Below, piece by piece: positions 8,286 through 17,300 of a stretch of 64,000 nucleotides of DNA (position 1 is the first letter of the stretch; every line of letters begins with the position of its first letter). The notes under the pieces were generated by a model that saw only the letters and a program-made list of their open reading frames with translations, was not told the origin of the DNA and ran no database searches. The DNA comes from Thermoanaerobaculia bacterium. Lineage in GTDB: Bacteria > Acidobacteriota > Thermoanaerobaculia > Multivoradales > J023. Where the stretch lies: contig JAUIJL010000006.1 of assembly GCA_030431255.1 (NCBI GenBank), positions 91,850 through 155,849 on the forward strand, given 5' to 3'. The translations under genes were made by a program, and so were the position numbers.

Positions 8286-11200
8286 GGGGAAACCTCCTGG
8301 AACGGCCGACTCCAACGACGATCCACTTCGGCTAGCAGCCCATATTCGGAGGCGCTGCGCCAGATTTCTTTGCAGCGGATGAAGTGCTGCTGGGCCTTCT
8401 CGCGCTGTCCCATGAAACGATGGGTGGTGGCCAATCCAAAGTGGGAATACGCCGCCTCTCGGCTTTCCGATCCCGCCTGGACCTCGCGAATCTCCAAGGA
8501 GCGACGATAGAGGGGCTCGGCGAGCTCGAACTTACGAGACCGGCACCATAGATTTGCCTGCTGGTCCAGAGCGGCCGCCGTATCGAGCGGCCGATCCGCC
8601 TGATCCTCTAGGACCTCTACCGCCCGCTCCAAGAGCCTCTCGGCTTTTTCCGGCTCACCCGCGAGCTCGTGTGCCCGTGCAAGCCGACACCAAGCCAGCC
8701 CGACTTCAGAATTCTTCGGGCCGAGCCCGCGTTCACGAATATCCGCCGCTTCTTGAAACAGCTCGATCGCCGAGCCCATCCCACCCCGACGCAGCTCGAG
8801 CTCCGCGAGATTGGACAACAGAACCGCCCACTCCAACGGCTCTGAATTTGCCAGCGGACGGAGGATGGTGCTCGCCCGCTCGAATTCCCTCTGGGCCTCG
8901 TCGAGGCGATCACAGCCCAGCTCCAACAAGCCCAGTTGGTTGTGAATTCTGCCGATGTCCGGATCCGATGCGTTCAAGTGTTGCAACCGAATGGCCAAGG
9001 CTCGACGCAACAGGGGCTCCGCGGATTCGAAGCTCCGCAAGTCACAGAGTATTTCCGCCCAGCCGAGGGCCGTGGTCGCCAACAAAGGATGATCGTCGGA
9101 AAGCTTGGATGCGAAAATGTCGAACGCGCGACGCATCAACGGCTCAGACTCCGCCGGGCGCCCACCCTCCCGCAGCACTCGCGCCAACCCGACGAGCACC
9201 TTGGCCGTTTCGACCCGGTCGACCCCGTAGGCTTGCTCGCTTCGCTCCAACGCCGCTCGATAGTGGGCCTCCGCTTCGGCGGCCAAACCCAGATCCGAGC
9301 AGACTTCAGCCAGTCCAGAGAGGGTCTCGACCATCGAGGCGGGTCCGGTCGCGGGGCAGGAGCCTTGAATATCCACGGCTCGCCGAAAGAGGTCCAGGGC
9401 CTGCTCAAATCGCCCTTCATCCGCGTAGAGGGCGGCCAGCTTGCCCAAGCTCCTGCCGACCTCACCGTGTCGGTCTCCCAGCATTCGCCGACGAATTTCG
9501 AGCGCTTCCCGATAACAGGTCTCCACCTCAAAAAGACGAGCCCGGTCGAAGTCGCCCTTGAGCTCCAACCAGCCCGCAGCCCAAAGACCCATACGACGGG
9601 GGCGGGCCGTTCGGGTCCCGGGGTCGACACCCGTGGCCTCTCCGTTTTCTTCTCGGCCCTCTTCTCGGACCACGGGATCGAGCGCCACAGGATCGAGCAC
9701 CGCAGGTTCGAGCACCAGAGGATCGACGCCGGACGTGTCGGTATAGGCATTCAAAGCCGCCCCGAGCATTCCCGGCGCGCGGTCGAGCTTGCCGTGTTGG
9801 TCCAACATCTCCAACCATCGTCGGGAGAGCCGTGCAGGGATCTGGGTTGCATCTTCAAGCTCGGGCAACGATTCGAAGATCGTCTCGGCTTGCCTCTCCT
9901 TGCCCAACACACATTTCACGGCGGCGAGCAGCTCCAGGTTCGAGATCTGAGCCTGGGGATCCCTCACCGACTGCGACCGCCTTAGATCCCGGACCCTCTC
10001 CAGGGTCGTCTCGAGGTCTTCCAGCCGCCCTTCGTCGAGATAGAGGGACGTAAGGGTCTCCAAGCATTCGAGCTCCCGCTTTTCGTCCCGCGGTGATTCC
10101 TCCCGCCAAGAAGTCGCCAGCCGGGCGAGCATGTTTGTGGCTCGATCAACGTGCCCGGCTTCCAAATGGAGCTGCGAAAGGATCTGGAGGTCGAGCCGGA
10201 GCATTTCCACGTGCTCTTGTCTGCCCGCTCGGTCGTCCTCCCCTGGAGATCCGGCCGTTCGTTTAGCGAGCGCTTGATCCAGGCTCTCAGCCGCTTCAGC
10301 GAATCGGCCCAGGGTCCTCAACAAGCTCGCGCGCTGCTCCAAGGACCTTGCCAGGCCGATTGGGTCCGACTCGAAGTGCTCGGCGCGCCGCTCGCAAATC
10401 CCGTGGAGCACCCGCTCCGCGTCTTGCAGACGTTCTCGGCTCAACAGCTGACCCAACAAGCGCTCGCGCAGGTGGAGGGCCCGGGGGAAATCCGAGGGAG
10501 CAACGTTCTCCAGATGCTCGATCAGCAGGTGGTGCAGATCCCGGGACTCCAGGTCTCGGCCGGCCCGGAGACATAAAACGGACAGGCTGTCCGCGGACTC
10601 GCGGAAACGCTCGAGGAGCTGCCCATTGGAGCTGTCGGCGCTTCGAGCCAATTCGTCGAGGCGAAGCAGAGCTCTTAGCGAGCTCTTTTCAGAGGGGTCT
10701 TGCTCAGTGGTCCGCAGGGCTACGAGTTGTTGGAGTCTGGCCTCCACCTGCTCGGGACGGCCGACCCTCGCATCCAAGCCGATGAGGGATTCGAGCATCT
10801 GAACGGGGCAAGGTGCATCGAAGCTGGGTGGGTCCTCTTGCAGTGCCGATACGGTGGCTTCCAGGCATTGCTCGAGAAAAGAGATCGCTTCGGACGGACG
10901 GCCCTGCGAATCCATGAAGTCCGAAAGCTGCTTGAGGCGGAAAATCACCTTCAGATCCGTTGGACCATGGGTGGCTCGCTCGCGCTGCAACAAGCAGAGC
11001 AGCAAGCGTTTTGCCTCCTCCATGCGCCCCAAGGCCAGCGAGCTCGCCAAGGAGTGCTCGAAGAGATCGAAGATCTCCGGGTCGTCGTCGGACGCCGACG
11101 GTACCCAATTCCGCTCCGCCTCGGCGAGCAATGGTCCGGCTTCCTCTTCCATTCCAAGGGACCGATAGGCGCGCGCGATTTTGAACGCGCTCTCACCCAA

Positions 11201-11713
11201 GGCCGATCCCGGGGTTTCTCGGGCCTCGGACAGCCAAGACTCCGCCAGCGCTGTGATCGCAATCGGCCGCTCGGCACGCACATAGAAATCCAATAGGGCG
11301 CCGAGACCGGCAAGGCTGTCGACATGGCCTTGTCCGAAGTGTTTTCTCCGCACCTCCACTACGCCTACCAGCTTTTGCTCGGCTTCGAGGGGCTGACCGC
11401 GAAGTAGGTCGACTTCTGCCAGAAGAAAGTAGCTCTCAGCGACCAAGGGGTGGTCGGAGGCTAGGTGGGAGCGGCGGATGGAGAGGGCCCGTCGATGGAC
11501 CTCTTCAGCTTGCTCGTGCTCGCCCGATTTCCTCAGAGCACGGCCCAAATGGTCGAGACATCGACACAGATCCGGGTCGTAGGAACCCTCGTCTCCCTCT
11601 CGCACCACTTGCTCGCGCTGCTCCAGGGCACGGGACCAAAGCTCGACCGCTTCCTGTATGCGGTCTGAGCTGAGGCTTTCCTTCGCCCTCTGCTCTAGGG
11701 AATCGAGATCCAT
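8282..11713 (-). CDS. Large soluble tetratricopeptide-repeat (kinesin-light-chain-like) protein
   Basis: A 1143-residue protein built almost wholly of TPR units with 40-45-residue spacing typical of kinesin-light-chain/TPR_12 repeats (e.g. LGRALRKSGEHEQAEEVHRR, LGLLELGCDRLDEAQREFER). No signal peptide, membrane segment or catalytic domain is visible, so it is probably a cytoplasmic scaffold. Around residues 645-690 a low-complexity linker (LEPAVLDPVALDPVV) interrupts the repeats. Its start overlaps the GNAT gene by 19 bases, and its stop overlaps the methyltransferase start. The three probably form one translationally coupled set. Partners are unknown. Confidence 0.85.
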   Translation of the reverse strand: MDLDSLEQRAKESLSSDRIQEAVELWSRALEQREQVVREGDEGSYDPDLCRCLDHLGRALRKSGEHEQAEEVHRRALSIRRSHLASDHPLVAESYFLLAEVDLLRGQPLEAEQKLVGVVEVRRKHFGQGHVDSLAGLGALLDFYVRAERPIAITALAESWLSEARETPGSALGESAFKIARAYRSLGMEEEAGPLLAEAERNWVPSASDDDPEIFDLFEHSLASSLALGRMEEAKRLLLCLLQRERATHGPTDLKVIFRLKQLSDFMDSQGRPSEAISFLEQCLEATVSALQEDPPSFDAPCPVQMLESLIGLDARVGRPEQVEARLQQLVALRTTEQDPSEKSSLRALLRLDELARSADSSNGQLLERFRESADSLSVLCLRAGRDLESRDLHHLLIEHLENVAPSDFPRALHLRERLLGQLLSRERLQDAERVLHGICERRAEHFESDPIGLARSLEQRASLLRTLGRFAEAAESLDQALAKRTAGSPGEDDRAGRQEHVEMLRLDLQILSQLHLEAGHVDRATNMLARLATSWREESPRDEKRELECLETLTSLYLDEGRLEDLETTLERVRDLRRSQSVRDPQAQISNLELLAAVKCVLGKERQAETIFESLPELEDATQIPARLSRRWLEMLDQHGKLDRAPGMLGAALNAYTDTSGVDPLVLEPAVLDPVALDPVVREEGREENGEATGVDPGTRTARPRRMGLWAAGWLELKGDFDRARLFEVETCYREALEIRRRMLGDRHGEVGRSLGKLAALYADEGRFEQALDLFRRAVDIQGSCPATGPASMVETLSGLAEVCSDLGLAAEAEAHYRAALERSEQAYGVDRVETAKVLVGLARVLREGGRPAESEPLMRRAFDIFASKLSDDHPLLATTALGWAEILCDLRSFESAEPLLRRALAIRLQHLNASDPDIGRIHNQLGLLELGCDRLDEAQREFERASTILRPLANSEPLEWAVLLSNLAELELRRGGMGSAIELFQEAADIRERGLGPKNSEVGLAWCRLARAHELAGEPEKAERLLERAVEVLEDQADRPLDTAAALDQQANLWCRSRKFELAEPLYRRSLEIREVQAGSESREAAYSHFGLATTHRFMGQREKAQQHFIRCKEIWRSASEYGLLAEVDRRWSRPFQEVSP

Positions 11714-12261
11714 GATTTCGTCATCGGTATGAAGGTGATGCTCAGATCCGGGCCGAGCTCGAATTCGATCGGCTCCCCTCTCGCGTAACCCCGTGCTTCG
11801 TAGAGCTTGAGCCCGGTCAGGGTGGCCATCAGCTCGGCTCGCTCAAAACCGTGCTCACGGGCGGCCAACTCACACCGATCCAGGATCAGGCTGCCCAAGC
11901 CGCGACGGGCATGGTCCGGATCGATGAAAAATGCGCGGATCTTTGCCGCGTCCGTAGCCGGATCCAGTCTCTCGGGGTCCCTCTCCACTCCGACGTCGCC
12001 GCCGAAAAGGGTTTTGCGAAAGCTCCATCCACCGCAAGCGACCACCCGCCGCTCCTCCGGGTCTTCTGCGTCCACCGCTTCCACGACGAAGAAGGTACGA
12101 TCGTGGACCAGCTGGGTGTCTAGGCCGAAGGCCCCCTGGAGCGCCCCCTCGATCTGCTCGGGTGTGTAATCCTGGGCCCCGAGGCTTCTTGCCGAGCATT
12201 GAATCAACCTCTCAACGTCTGGACCATCGGCAAGCTCGGCCTGTCGAAGCTCGTACCTCAT
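11695..12261 (-). CDS. GNAT-family N-acetyltransferase
   Basis: A 188-residue acetyltransferase. The N-terminal MRYELRQAELADGPDVERL strand-helix and the acetyl-CoA pyrophosphate loop IDPDHARRGLGSLILDRC (Q/RxxGxG/A type) are typical, as is the late GLKLYEARGYARGEPIEF segment. The ATG at 12261 begins the domain; the frame stays open further upstream into trmB, but that extension is antisense-like and unrelated. The gene follows trmB by ten bases and overlaps the TPR gene by 19. The substrate (small amine or protein) cannot be told. Confidence 0.88.
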   Translation of the reverse strand: MRYELRQAELADGPDVERLIQCSARSLGAQDYTPEQIEGALQGAFGLDTQLVHDRTFFVVEAVDAEDPEERRVVACGGWSFRKTLFGGDVGVERDPERLDPATDAAKIRAFFIDPDHARRGLGSLILDRCELAAREHGFERAELMATLTGLKLYEARGYARGEPIEFELGPDLSITFIPMTKSWISIP

Positions 12262-12271
12262 CACTTTTCGC

Positions 12272-12958
12272 CTAGGATTCTTCCCGCCGATGCCACGCCG
12301 CCGCAATACCACGGGCACCGGCCGGGTGCAGGGCCTGCTGGTCCGCCCGCTCCGAAAGACGCGCCACGCATCGAATGATCGGACGCCCTTCTTCCATGTA
12401 CTTTGCTTCGTAGTTGGTGCGCGCGCCATCGGGCCATGGCTCCAACACCGGCTCGACCGTCAACCCCGGGAAGCCGTCCAACATCTCCATCACCAGCTCG
12501 CCGTAGTCGAGAAAGTCGGTGGCGAAACAGAGCTCCGCTCCGGGTTTGAGCACTCCCAGCACCAGGTCGACGGTCTCTGGATCGAAAAGCCGACGCCGAT
12601 GGTGACGTGCTTTCGGCCACGGGTCGGGAAAGTAGACATGCAATCGATCCGCGAATCTCCGGGGCAGCACCGACGAAAGGAGGTAGAGCGCCTCACCGCG
12701 GATGTTCATCAGGTTGGACGCACCCCAGCGCTGAGCCCTCTTGCTCAACAATTTTTGGTATTTCGACACCACCTCGACACCGAGAAATCGGCGCTCGGGA
12801 TGGGCAAGGGCCTGCTGAAGCAAGAACTTTCCCTTGCCGTAACCCAGCTCCACCTCCCACGGCCCGCCGTCGAGCAGGTCGCTCAGATCGAGCGGCATCG
12901 GACAATCCAACAAGGGTCCCTGGTGATCGCCGAGGGTGTAATAAGGCACTAGGCGCAT
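12272..12958 (-). CDS. trmB: tRNA (guanine-N7-)-methyltransferase
   Basis: About 229 residues; makes m7G46 in the tRNA variable loop using SAM. Diagnostic motifs are WEVELGYGKGKFLL (SAM-binding motif I), FLGVEVVSKYQ, VYFPDPWPKARHHRRR (the family hallmark) and TNYEAKYMEEGRP near the C-terminus. The ATG at 12958 has GAGGG upstream; a TTG at 12979 would add seven residues. It lies between the mannose-1-phosphate guanylyltransferase gene and the GNAT gene in the same direction. Confidence 0.96.
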   Translation of the reverse strand: MRLVPYYTLGDHQGPLLDCPMPLDLSDLLDGGPWEVELGYGKGKFLLQQALAHPERRFLGVEVVSKYQKLLSKRAQRWGASNLMNIRGEALYLLSSVLPRRFADRLHVYFPDPWPKARHHRRRLFDPETVDLVLGVLKPGAELCFATDFLDYGELVMEMLDGFPGLTVEPVLEPWPDGARTNYEAKYMEEGRPIIRCVARLSERADQQALHPAGARGIAAAWHRREES

Positions 12959-13022
12959 AATTTGAGCCCTCGCTTGCAATGGGCGTCGGACACCTGAGCT
13001 CCGAGTTTCGACTCGGCCTGAA

Positions 13023-14087
13023 TCACAACAAATCTCGACGTTCTTCGGCTTTCAACCGATCGACCACCTGACGGACATCCTGCGAGCGGCTGCGGGGCAT
13101 GACCAACACCGTGTCTCCGGTTCGAACCACCACCAGGTTTTCGACTCCCAGGGCCACGACTTGACCTTCGTCGGCAAACAACAGATTGTCCCGAGCGTCG
13201 ATCGCCAAGGTGTCTCCTCGAGCCCGATTGCCGTGCTCGTCCGGATCGATCACCTCGGTCAGCGCCTCCCAGGAGCCCAGATCGCTCCAACCGCAGTCCA
13301 AGGGCACGGTGGCGATGTCCCGCAAGCGCTCCATCACCGCGTAGTCGATTGAGATGGAGGGAAGGGTGGGAAAGAGCTCAGCCACCCGCTCCGGCGCATC
13401 CGCAATCGCCTCCAAGCCTTTTCCGATTTCAGGCTCGAAGTGCCCGAGGTGGCGGAGCAAAGTCGCGCCCTTAAAAACGAAGATACCGGCGTTCCAGAGG
13501 TAATTGCCGCTTTCGACGTATTGCTCGGCGGTTTGCACATCTGGTTTTTCGCGGAAGCTCGCCACTTCCATGGCATCGGGATATGCGGTCGCGCCGTCGG
13601 CAGCGGTCAGGGGTGCGCCCAGCTCCAAGTAGCCGTAACCCGTCTCGGGCCATCGCGGTCGAACGCCCAATGTCATCACCCGATCCTCGCCCTCCGCCAC
13701 CTCTGCGGCCAACGCCAAGGTTCTGCGAAATCCTTCCGCATCACCGAACCGATGGTCGGACGGCAGGACCGCGACCACCTCGTCACGACGGCTCGACGGC
13801 ATGGAGATCAATGACCAACCGATGGCCGGAGCGGTATTTCTTCCCTCGGGCTCGCAGAGAATCTGGTTCTCGGGAACGTCGGGTAGCTGCTCGCGGACGG
13901 CGGAGGCCAGACGCTCGTTGGTGCACACCCAAACATTCTCGGCGGGAATCAACGGCGACAGCCTTTGAACGGTATCTTGGAGCAAGCTGAGCTCGTTTTC
14001 GAGCGCCAAAAGCTGTTTCGGCCGGGAGCGGCGGGAGAGGGGCCAAAAGCGGGTACCGCTACCGCCCGCTAGGATCAGAGCTTGCAC
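13023..14087 (-). CDS. manC: Mannose-1-phosphate guanylyltransferase
   Basis: A 354-residue nucleotidyltransferase that forms GDP-mannose from GTP and mannose-1-phosphate for glycan synthesis. The N-terminal pyrophosphorylase motif LILAGGSGTRFWPLSR, RPKQLL, the VLPSDHRF segment, SFREKPD (FVEKP-type sugar-phosphate site) and NYLWNAGIFVFKG are all present. The length matches the single-domain enzyme; the C-terminal phosphomannose isomerase half found in bifunctional ManC/AlgA proteins is absent. No other glycan genes flank it. Confidence 0.93.
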   Translation of the reverse strand: MQALILAGGSGTRFWPLSRRSRPKQLLALENELSLLQDTVQRLSPLIPAENVWVCTNERLASAVREQLPDVPENQILCEPEGRNTAPAIGWSLISMPSSRRDEVVAVLPSDHRFGDAEGFRRTLALAAEVAEGEDRVMTLGVRPRWPETGYGYLELGAPLTAADGATAYPDAMEVASFREKPDVQTAEQYVESGNYLWNAGIFVFKGATLLRHLGHFEPEIGKGLEAIADAPERVAELFPTLPSISIDYAVMERLRDIATVPLDCGWSDLGSWEALTEVIDPDEHGNRARGDTLAIDARDNLLFADEGQVVALGVENLVVVRTGDTVLVMPRSRSQDVRQVVDRLKAEERRDLL

Positions 14088-14270
14088 AGGAATTCCTCAT
14101 GGGTTGTCGGGATGGTGACGCCGCGAACGCGTCGGCGGGACTAGCCCGCAGTGCTACCTCACCGAGACAAGGTGCAGGAGGGCCGAGTATAGCCGAAGGA
14201 GAGCCTTTTTACGGGTGTTCAAAAGCATCACAGCCGTCTCGTGCCGGGCAAGAAAATCACCGGCAGTGCT

Positions 14271-14320
14271 GCGCCGTGTCTTGCCGCGGCGCCGTGTCTA
14301 ACCGCTGCGCCGTGTCTTGG
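14271..14320. repeat. 18-bp tandem repeat, three units
   Basis: Three copies of a unit starting GCGCCGTGTCT begin at 14271, 14289 and 14307, exactly 18 bp apart, with the rest of each unit diverged. The array ends at the stop codon of the DUF3857 gene and lies in its 3' flank, in the 230-base gap before the guanylyltransferase gene. Confidence 0.7.
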
Positions 14321-17300
14321 TCAGCCGGACGCGCGCAATCGGTCCATCGCCTGCTCGGCGAGCACAAAGACCAAGGGCGATCGGTTCTTGAGCTCGTCAT
14401 TGGATAGAAGCCTAGAGTAGAGATCGCGGGCGACCGCCGATAAGCCGGCTCCTTCGGCGATCCTTCCCAAAATATAACCATCCTCGACGGTCACGGCTTC
14501 CGCCCCCTGGGTTTCGATGGCCTTGACCAAGGCATGGCGGGCTTCGAGCGCACGCCCCTGCTGCGCCAAGACCATGGCTTTAGCGCGCAACCAGAGAATG
14601 TCTTTCCAACCCTCGCCTTCGGTTTCGTCGAGGATGCGCTGAGACGCCTCGACATCCGGATGGTTGCCGATCGCCTTGGCGAATACCCAAGTCGCGGCAT
14701 CCGCGGGGCTCAGCTCGCCATGGGCGGTGACGGCGGAGAAGTGCCGCTCCGCGGACTCGGGATCGGGCCCCCGCAGCGACCAATGGGCCAGTGCTCGATG
14801 GGCGTCGACATCGTTGGGCGACCGCTCCAGACGCGCCTCGGCCCGAGCCACGAATGCCCGCCATTCCCCGAGGGCGGTCAAGGCTTCCACCTGGCGCTGA
14901 AAAGCTATGGCCGAGCTTGGATAGCGATCCGCCAAGCTACCCGCAAGGGCCTCCAGATCGAGGTAGGCCCCCGCGGAGGAGTAGGATTGGAGACGTGCGA
15001 CATCCAAAGCCAAACCCTGTCTACTCGTCGCATCTCCTCCCAAATCACCTTTGCCGAAGTCTAGATCCGAAGGAGTGGCGGATTGGAGCACGGAGAGGCT
15101 GACCCCGCTTCGATCCGAGGGCGCAGCCACTGCCGCGGCCACGAGCCGTAGGGTTTCGGCGGACGGCTCGAGAGCCTCGTCCGCTCGCCACAAATATCGC
15201 AAGGGTTGAATATCGATCGGATCTTGGGAAGCGTCCTCAGGCAGAGCCTGCCAAGCCCAATCGAGCCATCGCCTCGCACCGGGCAGGTCTCCTTGATCGA
15301 GCCGTTCGAGGGCTTCGACCCCCAGCTCACCGGGAAGGGAGGCCCAAGCCGCGATCCTCAGCTCGCCGGCGGATTGGGTGACGAAAAAAGCTCCCTGGGA
15401 ACCCACCCCGAGATCCACCCGATAACCCAGATGGGGGGCGCCGCTCAGGTTTGCCTCGAGCTGGGAAAGCACCAGATCGGACCAAACGTCTCGCCCGAGC
15501 TCCAAGCCCCGGGCCGACGCCGGGACCAGCTGATCGAGCTCATGACGGATTTTGAGCACCTCTCTCCCATCGACCTTGGCCAACAATCGGGGATGCAAGG
15601 CCAGCGCAAGTTCCTGTCGCGAAGGGGTTGTTGCTCGTAGCGCCATCACCAACCGCTGGACGGGAGTGCGCGGATCTTGTGGGTGCAGCTCTAGATCCTC
15701 ACCTCGCACAACACCCGAAAGCCAGGACCACTCCGGGCTCTCGCCCTCCACTTTCGTCCCCGCTCGGAGCAGACGCTCGGCCACGGAGTACTCCCGAGCT
15801 GCCACCAAGATGTCGGCGATTCCGACTCGGTCGAGATCCGGCTCGTCAGCCACGGCGTCCATACTCTCGGAGAGGATTTGGGCCGCGCGGTGCAAGTTGG
15901 AGCCGGGATCGGTGACCGCCAACAACTCCGCCAGCTCCTGCCATCGACGCTCCACGGTGAGCAAAGTCGACAGCTCTTGATCCAAATCATTTCGGGCGAA
16001 ATCGGCCCGCCACTTCTGAAAGGCCTTGATCGCGATATCGATCTCGGCCCCCGGCCCGGGTCGACCATCGATGCTGCGCAGGAGAATCCGAGGATACTCG
16101 GCACGAATGATCGGGCTGGCGGGTGCCAGGAGAATCGCCTCTTCCAGAGCTTCCGCCGACTGCTGCAAGGGGGAACGAGGGGAGAATCTTCGGCCGATTT
16201 CATCGTGCTGAAGGCAAATCGCTACCGCCCAATGGGCCATGGCCCACCGGGGCGCCAGAGCTACCGCTTGGCGAGCTTGATGCTCCGCTTCTTGGATCAT
16301 GCCCAGCCGGAGCAATGCTTGGGAAAGACGAACCCGGTGGCTGGCGCTGCCCGGGTCCCGCTCAACTCCACGGCTCAAATTCGCGAAGGCCGCCTCAAAA
16401 TTGCCGTCTCTCAAAAATTGACCGGCAATCGAGTCGAACCTCAGCTCGAGGGTGGGTCTTTTTAGGAATTCCTCCAGGGAGCTTCGCAACTCGTCGAATT
16501 GGCTCGGGGCCAGAAGCCGCTGACCGACATCGAAGCGCAGCTCGCCGATAATCCGCTCACCGGCCGCTTTGCGCTCCCTGCGGAAGCGTCGGCTGTAGGT
16601 CGCGGTTCCCAATTCAAGGTCGAGGTCCTCCGGCAGCTCCAGCAACACGAAGCCTGCAGGTGGGTAGATTTCGTATCGCCATTCGGTGACGAAGGGCTCG
16701 GGGAACACGTACTCTTCCTTCCTCGGCCCGGGCTCGGGCTCGAGCAGGGCGGGCGGCAGACGCCGAGCGAGCTCACGCACCGGTATCTCCAACACTGCGT
16801 GATCGAGATCCGTGCGCACCCGGTTGCTGTCGAGGGCTTCCAGCTTGAGCACGAAGGGTCCCGACAAATCCCTGGCGTCGGTCTCCTGCAGCAGCCCGAG
16901 ACCGGCGGCGTGGTGGAAGGCATGGGCATAAGCTTGGTAACCACGGCGGCGCGCGTCGGCTTCGAGCCCTTCGGTGATCCGTCGCTGGGACCTTTCCGCC
17001 GAGCCGGAGTATTCGCAGGTCTCTACCACGCGACCCGGCCCAAAATCGGAGAACCAAATTTCTCGGGTTTCGCGGGCAAGATTGTCTTCCGGTCGATTGG
17101 ATGGCGTCAGAATCGGTTTTTCGGTATTCGGGCCGATGATGAGCGCAAAACGTCCCTGGGCCGCCAACGGCAGCTCGCCAGGCCGAGAGAACGGCGCGAT
17201 CGGGTCGATCCACACCGGATCGATGCCCGGGCCAGGGGTCACTCGCACAAGGGCGTGGTTGAAGAGGCCGAATCCCGGAAGGCGCGGCTCTACGTCGGTG

